Shown: one piece after another, positions 1 through 6,357 of the stretch
Layout of the letters: the number at the start of each line of letters is the position of its first letter
How positions within the stretch are numbered: the stretch's first letter is position 1
Assembly: GCA_937893675.1 (NCBI GenBank)
Contig: CALBGI010000059.1
Span: 1-11,310 of the forward strand
DNA length: 11,310 bases
Origin: an uncultured Blautia sp.
GTDB taxonomy: Bacteria > Bacillota > Clostridia > Lachnospirales > Lachnospiraceae
Direction: 5' to 3'
The notes under the pieces: model-generated
Database searches by the model: none
Told to the model about the DNA's origin: nothing
What the model saw: the letters and a program-made list of their open reading frames with translations, nothing else
Position numbers and translations under genes: made by a program

Positions 1-3
1 CAT
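1..3 (-). CDS. Possible start codon of a gene running off the left edge
   Basis: On the minus strand an ATG occupies positions 3 to 1 and is preceded by GGAGG (positions 11 to 7), only 3 bases away, which is closer than usual. Candidate promoters lie upstream at 73-78 and 139-167, and a terminator closes the previous unit at 211-256. This layout fits the first gene of a new minus-strand transcription unit. Nothing of the protein can be seen, so this is an inference from signals only. Confidence 0.35.
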
Positions 4-72
4 GCACCTCCATTCTTTATATGATATATGGTAAATCTCAAAAATCCCTCAACTTCCTTTGCTTTTGCGGAT

Positions 73-78
73 ATTATA
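73..78 (-). promoter_or_regulatory. Candidate extended -10 promoter element
   Basis: Read on the minus strand the sequence is TGTTATAAT: a perfect TATAAT with the TGn extension that can replace a good -35 box. No convincing -35 hexamer is seen 16-18 bases upstream. It lies about 70 bases before the possible start codon at position 3, inside an AT-rich intergenic stretch. Confidence 0.4.
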
Positions 79-138
79 ACAGGCAAATGTCTGCGAAATA
101 TTACAACGGACAGATTTTGAAAAATATATTTCTTTATA

Positions 139-167
139 ATTATATAGCAGGTTGACTTTTGCAACAA
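139..167 (-). promoter_or_regulatory. Candidate sigma-A type promoter (TTGTTG-17-TATAAT)
   Basis: On the minus strand TTGTTG (positions 167-162) is followed after exactly 17 bases by a perfect TATAAT (144-139). The -35 box matches the consensus only in its TTG. It lies just downstream of the terminator at 211-256 and points toward the left edge. Together with the extended -10 at 73-78, it makes this AT-rich stretch a likely start of a new transcription unit. Confidence 0.45.
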
Positions 168-210
168 GATTTTATAAGTGTACATAAAAATAAATAACTA
201 TTTCATAGAG

Positions 211-256
211 AAAAATGCACCGAATACAGAGTCGATAGGCATACTGTATCCGGTGC
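211..256 (-). terminator. Intrinsic terminator at the end of the leftmost gene group
   Basis: A 13-base inverted repeat with one mismatch (217-229 against 244-256; minus-strand arm GCACCGGATACAG) has a 14-base loop and is followed on the minus strand by ATTTTT (216-211). It begins 12 bases after the stop codon of the gene at 269-925. The AT-rich DNA beyond it holds only promoter-like signals, so it probably ends the operon. Confidence 0.75.
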
Positions 257-268
257 GTTGCAGACTTT

Positions 269-925
269 TTAACCTTTCAGATAGTAATGTACATACACAT
301 TATAATCTCGACGCCTGGTAATCAGCCGCAGCCAGATATAAAAGTGAGCAGTTTCCGAATACAAATTGAATTCGGTGGGCTCGCTGGTGGGCTGGGCGTA
401 CCCTCGGCAGAACCGTGTCAGGGTGTCCAAATTCCGAAACTCCGGCAGTTGGAATAGCGCATCCTGGAAAGCATCAATTTCACGGGCAACTTCCAGAACA
501 GGCGTATCCTTTTGGCACTGATGCCAAGTGGTCCACCATTTCCATCCATCATAATCAGAACGGGAATAGGCTATCTCGCTGGCAGGCCGGGAACCCTGCT
601 GGAATAGATCTTCAAAGGTGCAGGAAGTAGTCAGCAGCGGAGCTTCAAAATCGGTCTGCTGCTGGCTCAAACCGTTTTTGACAGCTGCCCATTCTGTTAG
701 AGGAAGTGGGCAACGGTTGGCATCACGCAGGGCTTCATCCATACCGCACGCCTCGCAGATATGGACATCTGCATAGCGGCTCAGGGCGTTGATGACCAGC
801 CGGTGGTCCAGTGGCTGCCCACATCGAAGACACAGGGGTGGTTGCTCCGCTTCTGGGGTAAACAGCAGTTTGTCCTGCTGCCATACGGTTTCCAACATGG
901 ATTTGGGATAGATATGGATCTTCAT
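269..925 (-). CDS. Uncharacterised protein with an N-terminal zinc-ribbon-like motif
   Basis: This 218-residue protein has two CxxC pairs, C32/C35 (CLRCG) and C57/C60 (CEACG), separated by an ALSR segment. This is a typical spacing for a small zinc ribbon and suggests metal-dependent folding and possibly nucleic-acid or protein binding. The rest is rich in aromatic residues, including a DYDGWKWW segment near residue 125, and has no signal peptide or membrane segment. From memory, small proteins with a similar Cys-ALSR-Cys arrangement occur in clostridial plasmids and phages, but I cannot name the family. The ATG at 925 is preceded by AGGAGG with 7 bases of spacing. The start lies 26 bases after the stop of the gene at 952-1659, so the two are probably cotranscribed, and a terminator follows at 211-256. 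The specific role is unknown. Confidence 0.8.
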   Translation of the reverse strand: MKIHIYPKSMLETVWQQDKLLFTPEAEQPPLCLRCGQPLDHRLVINALSRYADVHICEACGMDEALRDANRCPLPLTEWAAVKNGLSQQQTDFEAPLLTTSCTFEDLFQQGSRPASEIAYSRSDYDGWKWWTTWHQCQKDTPVLEVAREIDAFQDALFQLPEFRNLDTLTRFCRGYAQPTSEPTEFNLYSETAHFYIWLRLITRRRDYNVYVHYYLKG

Positions 926-951
926 GATGATGTCCTCCTAATTTTATTCCT

Positions 952-1659
952 TTAATATTCGTACCGTTTCCTCCGGTCTTCAGACCAGGGAGGGTAGACA
1001 CGCAATTCTTCCTGAAACATGGCCATCAGCTCGGTTGCCATGTCCTCTTTACGCCGATAGATGCGCTGCTTCTCTGTACCATCTGCATAGAGGATGGTAG
1101 TTTGGAGTGCGGGACCTTTCTGCGTGAAGATGAATTTGCGGCCATGAGAAGGGTCAAATGCCTCGATCCAGAGGGGCAGGGTGGAGGAACTCCCATCCAG
1201 ACACCGCCAGCCGCTGTAATCGGTGTAGCTGAATCCGTTGATTTCTCGCGCCAGTCTTCGCAGGGCGAGATACAGCCGCTCAAATCGGCGCCCAAGTTCG
1301 CCTTTCTGCCGCCGGATGTAGAGGGTGTGCCCCTCATGATCCAGAGCATCCAGTTCTTTGCCATTAAACAGGTATTCGGGGTAAAGGCAGCCATCCGATT
1401 CAAGAATTTGCCCGGTAGGTTCCGCAAGGTGATTGTCTGACAGCCAGACTGGAAAAAGTCCGTCTGCGGCTTTTATATTGATGAAAGCGCAGTAGTCGGG
1501 CCGGATTCCGGTTAAGTTGGTGGTAAGGGTTTCCCAAAAAATCAGGATGCCGTGATCCTTTTCATAAAGCTTGATGGCGAGATTGCCGTTGGGATAGGTA
1601 CTGATTTTCAAAGTCAGCTGGGATCGGTATTCGCCCAGCGTAAATGCGAGAGTATTCAT
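952..1659 (-). CDS. DUF4313-like protein fused to a second conserved module
   Basis: This 235-residue protein has two parts. Residues about 8-105 resemble DUF4313: a YPNGNLAIKLY strand, a TLTTNLTG segment, then LAEPTG and CLYPEYLF. The C-terminal part of the gene at 2108-3202 shows the same landmarks in the same order. Residues about 142-218 (GFSYTDYSGWR, then PLWIEAFDPSHGRKF, then FTQKG) match the separate 107-residue protein encoded at 1788-2111. The gene is therefore a fusion of two units that occur as adjacent genes just upstream. The open frame extends to 1683, but the ATG at 1659 has a GGAGG (1673-1669) at good spacing and the longer start does not, so 1659 is chosen. The protein looks soluble, with no signal peptide. 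Its biochemical function is unknown, and the family name rests on remembered motifs. Confidence 0.8.
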   Translation of the reverse strand: MNTLAFTLGEYRSQLTLKISTYPNGNLAIKLYEKDHGILIFWETLTTNLTGIRPDYCAFINIKAADGLFPVWLSDNHLAEPTGQILESDGCLYPEYLFNGKELDALDHEGHTLYIRRQKGELGRRFERLYLALRRLAREINGFSYTDYSGWRCLDGSSSTLPLWIEAFDPSHGRKFIFTQKGPALQTTILYADGTEKQRIYRRKEDMATELMAMFQEELRVYPPWSEDRRKRYEY

Positions 1660-1668
1660 AAGCGTTTT

Positions 1669-1673
1669 CCTCC
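1669..1673 (-). promoter_or_regulatory. Ribosome binding site deciding the start at 1659
   Basis: The minus strand reads TTTGGAGG followed by 9 bases and then ATG at 1659. The upstream in-frame ATG at 1683 lies inside a strong hairpin (1675-1720) and has no such site, so the shorter protein is preferred. Confidence 0.75.
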
Positions 1674-1674
1674 A

Positions 1675-1720
1675 AAGAAGCACCGGACGTCTGCAAAAAT
1701 GCAGATTTCCGGTGCTTCTT
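1675..1720 (-). other. Long hairpin directly upstream of a ribosome binding site
   Basis: A perfect 13-base inverted repeat (1675-1687 against 1708-1720; minus-strand arm AAGAAGCACCGGA) encloses a second 6-base stem TCTGCA/TGCAGA with a TTTT loop, with only a 2-by-2 internal loop between them. On the minus strand it is followed by TGGAGG rather than a clear T-run, so it is a poor intrinsic terminator. It ends right at the ribosome binding site of the gene at 952-1659. It could stabilise or process the transcript or influence translation. Its stem shares GCACCGGA with the terminator at 211-256. Confidence 0.65.
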
Positions 1721-1753
1721 AGTGTGTGTTCCGGACAAGGAAACCGGAGCAGG

Positions 1754-1774
1754 GAGAGGAATGCAGTTCCTCTC
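1754..1774 (-). repeat. Short intergenic inverted repeat
   Basis: GAGAGGAA (1754-1761) and TTCCTCTC (1767-1774) form a perfect 8-base stem with a 5-base loop, 13 bases after the stop codon of the gene at 1788-2111. On the minus strand no T-run follows, so it is not a standard terminator. With the hairpin at 1675-1720 it makes up most of the structure in the 128-base gap between the two genes. Confidence 0.5.
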
Positions 1775-1787
1775 TGGTCATCGTCAG

Positions 1788-2111
1788 CTACACAGCCAAA
1801 GTTTTTGACTCGAACTGATAGCGCAGAACTTGAGCCAGCTTTGTCCTGTTTTCACAAGTAATGCGATAGGTAGGGCCATAGTTGTGCCGCTGTTCATCCA
1901 TCCTTCGAATGGAAATGCTAAATCGGGTGCCCTCCTGAGTGATCCACAGACGCCTGCCCGTGGCAGCATCTTCAGCAATAATCCATAAAGGGCACTGCAT
2001 GGTCATGTAGGTCTGGGGGTAAGCACGCCAGCCGCTGCGGTCATGGTAACAGAAACCGGGGGTAGTCTGCCGCCTTTCATTCAGTACATCATAAATTGCC
2101 TTATATTTCAT
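1788..2111 (-). CDS. Small stand-alone copy of the module fused in the gene at 952-1659
   Basis: This 107-residue protein is uncharacterised. Residues about 19-100 align with the C-terminal half of the protein at 952-1659: GFCYHDRSGWR against GFSYTDYSGWR (8 of 11 identical), and PLWI..A.D....GR......TQ.G conserved in the next block (11 of 21 identical). Its ATG at 2111 overlaps the TGA stop of the upstream gene (2108-3202) in an ATGA arrangement, which predicts translational coupling. A GTG at 2120 is an alternative start giving three more residues. The Shine-Dalgarno signal is weak (GAAAGG), which also fits coupling. It is soluble, with no metal motif or membrane segment. Function unknown, but the fusion elsewhere suggests that it works together with a DUF4313-like protein. 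Confidence 0.75.
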   Translation of the reverse strand: MKYKAIYDVLNERRQTTPGFCYHDRSGWRAYPQTYMTMQCPLWIIAEDAATGRRLWITQEGTRFSISIRRMDEQRHNYGPTYRITCENRTKLAQVLRYQFESKTLAV

Positions 2112-3202
2112 GCGCTGCACCGCCTTTCAAAGTTTTTCAGGTAGCCTGCATACCCTTCCGGGTCCAGCTCCTGCAGCCGGTTGGCACGAAAACGATATTC
2201 AGGATAGGTGCAGAACCCACTCTGCATGGTGCGGCCGGTTGGGATAGCCAGACCATGTCGGATGAGCCAGGTGGGAAATTCCGAATCGGCATTGGTGTCG
2301 ATAAAGGCATGGTCTTTTTGCCGTTGGCCGGGCAGGTTGACGGTGAGAGTCGCCCAGGGTTCCGGGTCGCCGCTTTCCCATGTCACCATTTGTATGGCAA
2401 GGTTTCCATTCAGGTAGGAAGTCACCTGCAGCTGGATGGGGTGCGTGGCGCCAAATTTCTTGTAAGGCAAGGTAACAGGTGCCGCATCGGTATCAGGTTC
2501 TTCGTCCTCCACGCCCAGTTCCCAACTAAGGGACAGAATCTGGCTCTGGCTCAGCGTGCGGGCATATTTCTTTGCGTATTTTGGCTTGAAGAGCAGGGCC
2601 CCGTCCTGCAGGAGCAGTTTTCCTTCTTTTTGTTCCTGGATACAGCGCAGGCCATGCAGACGGGGCTTTGCGCGCTCCACCGCATCGTGGATCTTCGGAT
2701 GGTCAAACCATATGGAATACTGTACGGCTACATGGAGATGGGGATGCTCCTGAAAGCGTGAGCATAGGAGCTCCAGCACCTGTTGACAGACTTTTTTTCG
2801 TTTCTCCAGCGTCTGACGCTCGTTAAAGGTCAGCGTGAAATATGAGAAATCCCGTTCGGATGCGTCTGCGGCGCCGTTAAAGGGATTACACCAGAAGTAC
2901 AGGTCCCATCGGTCGCTGCCATAGGACACAGGGATATTTTCGTCATACTGGTAGCAGACAAAGTCCTGTGCGATAGCTTCCATGACGGGTTTCATTGCTG
3001 CGCTGCTCTCCAAACTTGCTTGGCGGATATACTGATCCCATTCTTCGCGGGTGTGGCTGTCGTAAAACTGTTTGTTGGCTGCTGCCTCTGCTTCGGTGCA
3101 TAGAGACTGCAGGCGCAGGGAGTGGACATCTTCTTTGATATAGCCTTTTTCAAACCATCTGGTATCAATATTCATATGAGAACGATCTTCGTGAATTTTC
3201 AT
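2108..3202 (-). CDS. Uncharacterised protein with a C-terminal DUF4313-like domain
   Basis: This 364-residue protein has an N-terminal part (about 1-230) that I do not recognise. It contains a WDLYFWCNPFNG segment near 99-110, a helical middle (about 128-150) and a basic stretch near 205-215. An acidic linker (EDEEPDTDA, about 232-240) leads to a DUF4313-like domain at about 248-350: YLNGNLAIQM, ATLTVNLPG, AFIDTN, LAIPTGR and CTYPEYRF. The same domain is found in the gene at 952-1659. The ATG at 3202 has AAGGAGG 7 bases upstream. The stop overlaps the start of the 107-residue gene at 1788-2111 by 4 bases, so the two proteins are probably made in a fixed ratio. It follows the gene at 3251-3850 by 48 bases, probably in the same operon. 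No signal peptide or membrane segment; function unknown. Confidence 0.8.
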   Translation of the reverse strand: MKIHEDRSHMNIDTRWFEKGYIKEDVHSLRLQSLCTEAEAAANKQFYDSHTREEWDQYIRQASLESSAAMKPVMEAIAQDFVCYQYDENIPVSYGSDRWDLYFWCNPFNGAADASERDFSYFTLTFNERQTLEKRKKVCQQVLELLCSRFQEHPHLHVAVQYSIWFDHPKIHDAVERAKPRLHGLRCIQEQKEGKLLLQDGALLFKPKYAKKYARTLSQSQILSLSWELGVEDEEPDTDAAPVTLPYKKFGATHPIQLQVTSYLNGNLAIQMVTWESGDPEPWATLTVNLPGQRQKDHAFIDTNADSEFPTWLIRHGLAIPTGRTMQSGFCTYPEYRFRANRLQELDPEGYAGYLKNFERRCSA

Positions 3203-3250
3203 TTTGCATCCTCCTTGTGTATAGTTGCTGCATTTTTTGACGCAGTGTGG

Positions 3251-3850
3251 TCATTGGTCTTTCCAGTCATAGAGCAGTAGGTCATGTCCGGAAGATTTGG
3301 CTTCGGCTCTTTTGTCCCGGAAACGGTAGTTGGTAAACACAAAGCCGGTGGGCTTGTGGGTATAGCGGACAGCCAGAATGTGGAACTGACTATTTAGCCA
3401 TTCAGCTGAGTCTACGGCTTCCTCAACGGTGTTCTCAAAATCGGTGGCAAAGAGCCAGTTTTCCCAGTACCAACCATGCCCAACCGTTTCTCTGGCATCC
3501 GGCAGGGAGAGCAGCTTTTCCCTTAGTGCTTCCTGATTCTGCAGGTGCGGATATTGTGTATGAACGGACTGCACCAGCGATTGGCGGAATTGGCAGAAAG
3601 GTACGAAGGGTTTCTTGCCTTCAAAGTTACCATTGCCGTCCAGTGCACAGACTACGCCATCTGCAATCACTTCAAAGATGAGGTCTTCCCGGATGAGACT
3701 GCCATTTTCATTCCAGTCCGGTGTAGAGCTGTACCATGCGCCGCTTTCGGTATCCCGGTTGTAGTAGCGTACCGGTTCTGCAATGGTGCAGAATACATCT
3801 ATACAGAATCCGGGATCTTCAAACAGAAAAGATATTTGTCGTTTTATCAT
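3251..3850 (-). CDS. Uncharacterised tryptophan-rich protein
   Basis: This 199-residue protein does not match a family I know. Visible features are many aromatic residues (GAWYSSTPDW near 38-47, HGWYWENWLF near 125-134, LLLYDWKDQ at the C-terminus), an acidic stretch around 138-150, and no signal peptide, membrane segment or cysteine cluster. It is probably a small soluble alpha/beta protein. The ATG at 3850 is preceded by AGGAGG at good spacing. Immediately upstream of that site is the terminator-like hairpin at 3871-3914, so expression would depend on read-through from the ATPase gene or a promoter not seen. It lies 48 bases before the DUF4313-like gene at 2108-3202 and is probably the first member of that gene group. 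Confidence 0.75.
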   Translation of the reverse strand: MIKRQISFLFEDPGFCIDVFCTIAEPVRYYNRDTESGAWYSSTPDWNENGSLIREDLIFEVIADGVVCALDGNGNFEGKKPFVPFCQFRQSLVQSVHTQYPHLQNQEALREKLLSLPDARETVGHGWYWENWLFATDFENTVEEAVDSAEWLNSQFHILAVRYTHKPTGFVFTNYRFRDKRAEAKSSGHDLLLYDWKDQ

Positions 3851-3870
3851 CAGGTGTTTCCTCCTAAATG

Positions 3871-3914
3871 AAAAAAGGACCGGCAGGCCGCTAAATGCAG
3901 TCTGTCGATCCTTT
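3871..3914 (-). terminator. Intrinsic terminator after the ATPase gene, abutting the next RBS
   Basis: A 13-base stem with two mismatches (3874-3886 against 3902-3914; arms AAAGGACCGGCAG and CTGTCGATCCTTT) is followed on the minus strand by six Ts (3876-3871). It starts 37 bases after the stop codon of the ATPase gene. A small GC-rich hairpin (3924-3929 against 3935-3940, GCCGCA/TGCGGC) precedes it. Only about 20 bases, holding the ribosome binding site, separate the T-run from the next start codon at 3850. Confidence 0.75.
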
Positions 3915-3951
3915 CGGTTATAAGCCGCAGGTAATGCGGCAGGGTTCCTCG

Positions 3952-5181
3952 TTAAATCAAAGAGATAGGCACGATCAGATTGTTCTGATCAAAAGCGCCC
4001 AACTGGTCAGCCATGCACAGGATAGCACCAGTGCCGCGCTGCAGTGGGGACTTGTCGATCAGGTCAAATACCTTCGTCAATTTCTTTGGCGGCGAGGCCA
4101 TCTTTTTGATCTCGATGGGAAACAGTTTTCCGTCCCGCTCCAGGATCAGGTCGATTTCTCTGGCATCCTTATCCCGGTAATAGTACAGGAATGGCTCCTG
4201 ACCGGCGTTCTGATAGGTCTTGATGATTTCCGCTACGGTATAGTTTTCCAGTAGTGCGCCGCTCATGGCTCCTTCCATGGCTGTCTCCGGACTGCTCCAA
4301 CGGGTCAGGTAGCAGACAATGCCGGAGTCGTAGAAGTAGAGCTTGGGTGTGGATACGGTGCGTTTGAGGACATTATTGGAATAGGGCTCCAATAAAAAGA
4401 TGATCCCCAGCGCCTCCAGAACATGAAGCCAGTTTTTGGCCGTGGTCTGGTCGATCTCCGCATCATCGGCAATGCCCTTGTAATTGACCTGCTGGGAAGT
4501 CCTGGCGGCGACAGAACGCAGGAACCGCAAAAACTTCAAGCTGTCAATGTCATTGGACAGCCGCCGCACATCCCGTTCCATGTAAGTGTCAATGTAACTG
4601 GAATAGAAGATGGAGGCATTGGAATAGGTTCCTGTGACCAGGGCAGGCATCCCGCCCTGATGGATACGCTGAAAGACCTCTGGCGTGTTCAGCATTTGGC
4701 GTCCGTTCTGCCGTTCGGACAAAAGAGGCAGCTCCAGGCTGAACGGTGGTTCAGGAGGCCGTTTCATGATCTCACTCTGGGAAAGCGGTGAGAGGTGGAG
4801 CAGAGCCACCCGGCCTGCCAGAGATTCCTGTACGCCCTCCATCATCTTGAAAAGCTGAGAACCCGTCAGCCAGAAATCGCCGGGCTGATGGCGTTCATCT
4901 ACCATGATTTTGATATATGGGAACAGTTCCGGTGCGTATTGCACTTCGTCAATGAGCAGCGGCGGCTGATACAGCTGAAAGAACATCTTTGGGTCCGTCT
5001 TGGCGAGTTCCCGCAGCGTCAGATCATCCAAAGAGACCTTTTTGCGCCCCTTGCCCTCGACCTCTATCAAATGTTCCAGCATGGTAGTTTTTCCAACCTG
5101 CCTTGGGCCGGTAAGCAGAAGCACAGGATACTGTTCATTCAGCTCCATCACCGGTTTCTCCATGTGTCGGGTGATATACAC
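3952..5181 (-). CDS. AAA-type ATPase with DUF4143-type C-terminal domain
   Basis: This 409-residue protein belongs to the large group of prokaryotic AAA_14/DUF4143 ATPases, whose cellular role is not established. Visible motifs are a Walker A GPRQVGKT at 25-32, a Walker B LLIDEVQ at 75-81 (D78, E79) and a sensor-like LTGSQ at 105-109. A winged-helix-like middle (about 225-260) is followed by a C-terminal domain with E342-I-D344, then IEIKK (E357, K359), the pattern of a PD-(D/E)xK nuclease-like fold. The length is usual for the family. The start is GTG at 5181, chosen because AAAGGAGG lies 7 bases upstream. The gene has its own candidate promoter with a palindrome around the -10 box, and its own terminator, so it looks like an independent cargo unit inside the operon. 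DNA binding and autoregulation are inferences. Confidence 0.93.
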   Translation of the reverse strand: MYITRHMEKPVMELNEQYPVLLLTGPRQVGKTTMLEHLIEVEGKGRKKVSLDDLTLRELAKTDPKMFFQLYQPPLLIDEVQYAPELFPYIKIMVDERHQPGDFWLTGSQLFKMMEGVQESLAGRVALLHLSPLSQSEIMKRPPEPPFSLELPLLSERQNGRQMLNTPEVFQRIHQGGMPALVTGTYSNASIFYSSYIDTYMERDVRRLSNDIDSLKFLRFLRSVAARTSQQVNYKGIADDAEIDQTTAKNWLHVLEALGIIFLLEPYSNNVLKRTVSTPKLYFYDSGIVCYLTRWSSPETAMEGAMSGALLENYTVAEIIKTYQNAGQEPFLYYYRDKDAREIDLILERDGKLFPIEIKKMASPPKKLTKVFDLIDKSPLQRGTGAILCMADQLGAFDQNNLIVPISLI

Positions 5182-5201
5182 AGGCGTTCCTCCTTTCTTA
5201 A

Positions 5202-5241
5202 TTTCGGCTGATATATTATTATATACCTATTTTAGCCGAAA
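5202..5241 (-). promoter_or_regulatory. Candidate promoter of the ATPase gene inside a palindrome
   Basis: On the minus strand a perfect TATAAT (5223-5218) lies about 37 bases before the GTG start. It is flanked by the arms of an 8-base perfect inverted repeat, TTTCGGCT (5241-5234) and AGCCGAAA (5209-5202), with 24 bases between them. The expected transcript would start inside the repeat, so only one arm would be transcribed. That favours an operator over an RNA hairpin. The region where a -35 box should lie reads GATTTT and is weak, so an activator or an unusual sigma factor may be needed. Confidence 0.5.
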
Positions 5242-5299
5242 AAATCTGATTTTGCAAGTAGGCAGTCTGCAAAGTAAATTTCAGTAGCGATTTTAAGGG
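5242..5299. other. Short intergenic gap without recognised signals
   Basis: These 58 bases lie between the stop codon of the gene at 5300-5791 and the promoter region of the ATPase gene. I see no convincing terminator hairpin or T-run, so transcription from the upstream cluster may continue into the ATPase gene. Confidence 0.5.
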
Positions 5300-5791
5300 T
5301 CATTCCTGCGCAGCGGAGGGGTTGATCATTTCCTTCAGACTGGCGATATACTGCCTCCATGCCTGCCTGGATTCCTCAGCACGCTTCAACTCGGCAAGCT
5401 GTTCTTCCGGAGACAGGGCTTCAAACTCGCATTGGCGGCAGTCTCTATCAATATCCTGAAAGATACGGTTCAGGATGGAGAGAGCCAGTTCTGTAACAGT
5501 GGGGCTGTGTTCATCAAGTGCCCTGCGACCTTGACGGAACAATTCCAGATAGTGCTCATACTGCTGTTCACTGATGAATTCCCAGCCGTAGGCTTCCTGG
5601 ATGTCGCTTTCGCTATGGTATTGCATGGCCGCTTCAAATTCTGCCTCGCGGTCTGCGGCTTCCTTTTCGATGTGCCGCCTGAGCTTGGCGCGGATGCGCT
5701 CCAAGTCTTTGAGCAAAAGCTTGCAGGCTTTGGCCTCCATGAGATAACCGTGTGCTTCGCTGTTTAGATATTGCTGAGATGTTTTTTTCAT
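5300..5791 (-). CDS. Uncharacterised helical protein, probable coiled coil
   Basis: This 163-residue protein is rich in Glu, Lys, Arg, Ala and Leu. The stretches at about 15-60 and 125-155 look like amphipathic helices that could form coiled coils. A pair of cysteines occurs in a DRDCRQCEFE segment in the second half. There is no signal peptide or membrane segment. The ATG at 5791 overlaps the TGA stop of the gene at 5788-6327 as ATGA, so the two are probably translationally coupled. AAGGAGG lies 10 bases upstream and would also allow independent initiation. The frame is open further upstream to 5866, but that part overlaps the previous gene and has no ribosome binding site. I do not recognise the family; a structural or partner-binding role is possible only as inference. 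Confidence 0.75.
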   Translation of the reverse strand: MKKTSQQYLNSEAHGYLMEAKACKLLLKDLERIRAKLRRHIEKEAADREAEFEAAMQYHSESDIQEAYGWEFISEQQYEHYLELFRQGRRALDEHSPTVTELALSILNRIFQDIDRDCRQCEFEALSPEEQLAELKRAEESRQAWRQYIASLKEMINPSAAQE

Positions 5792-6327
5792 GCGGCAGCT
5801 TCCTCCTTGGATTTGGATTGGACAAAGAGCAGGAACCCTTTGCTGGTATCCTCCAGAAGCTGCCATGTGCCATCCCGCCAGACACAGGCGGTTGCATCGT
5901 TGTAGACTTCCGGCGTCTTGGGTGGGTCGTCAAAGCATTCCGGCGTCACATAAAGGCACATATGTCCCATATAGAAGGGCTGTAGAGCTGCGTCTATCTC
6001 TTTGCGCAGGGCAAGGGCGAGTGATTCGATCTCGTCAATATCCTGACGCTGGAAGGCAGCATCTGAGATCTGTTTGAGCCGCTTGGTTTGCTTCACAGCT
6101 GCATCAATATAGGGTACGGCCTCATCAAAGTATTTGTGTTTGATCCGCATACCGTCGAATACCAGAAAGCGGGTATAGGCGGTAGCGGCTTTACAGATGT
6201 CTTGCCGCAGGGCATCAAATGGTTTTTTGTACTTGGTTTTCAGCACCTCCATGGATACGACCTGCAGATTGCGCCGCAGGGTTTCCAGATGGTTCACTAA
6301 AGTGGTGCGTAGTTCATCTCGTTCCAT
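5788..6327 (-). CDS. Uncharacterised protein with helical N-terminal part
   Basis: This 179-residue protein has a mostly helical, basic N-terminal two thirds (for example TKYKKPFDALRQD near 31-43 and AVKQTKRLKQISDAAF near 77-92). A shorter C-terminal part looks beta-rich (MCLYVTPECFDD, then ACVWRDGTWQLLED). No motif identifies a function. Two in-frame ATGs exist at 6333 and 6327. GGAGG (6338-6334) directly touches the first but lies 6 bases from the second, so 6327 is preferred. The gene overlaps the next one (5300-5791) by 4 bases and follows the small open frame at 6358-6540 by 30 bases, as part of a compact cluster. Confidence 0.75.
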   Translation of the reverse strand: MERDELRTTLVNHLETLRRNLQVVSMEVLKTKYKKPFDALRQDICKAATAYTRFLVFDGMRIKHKYFDEAVPYIDAAVKQTKRLKQISDAAFQRQDIDEIESLALALRKEIDAALQPFYMGHMCLYVTPECFDDPPKTPEVYNDATACVWRDGTWQLLEDTSKGFLLFVQSKSKEEAAA

Positions 6328-6333
6328 AGGCAT

Positions 6334-6338
6334 CCTCC
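6334..6338 (-). promoter_or_regulatory. Ribosome binding site deciding the start at 6327
   Basis: The minus strand reads GGAGGATGCCTATG. The first ATG directly abuts GGAGG, whereas the second lies 6 bases downstream, a normal distance, so translation most likely begins at 6327. Confidence 0.65.
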
Positions 6339-6357
6339 GTGGGTAGCTTCAGGGCGG

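Noticed and set aside
152..178. Plus-strand promoter (TTGACT followed by TATAAG)
   Set aside because: The spacer is only 15 bases, and the promoter would transcribe antisense into the end of a minus-strand gene. No plus-strand gene is seen.
2096..2761. Plus-strand open frame of 221 codons
   Set aside because: It is a shadow of the DUF4313-like gene on the other strand and has no supporting motif.
3251..5181. Toxin-antitoxin pair formed by the ATPase and the following gene
   Set aside because: The genes are separated by a terminator, neither resembles a known toxin or antitoxin, and the ATPase family has no established role of this kind.
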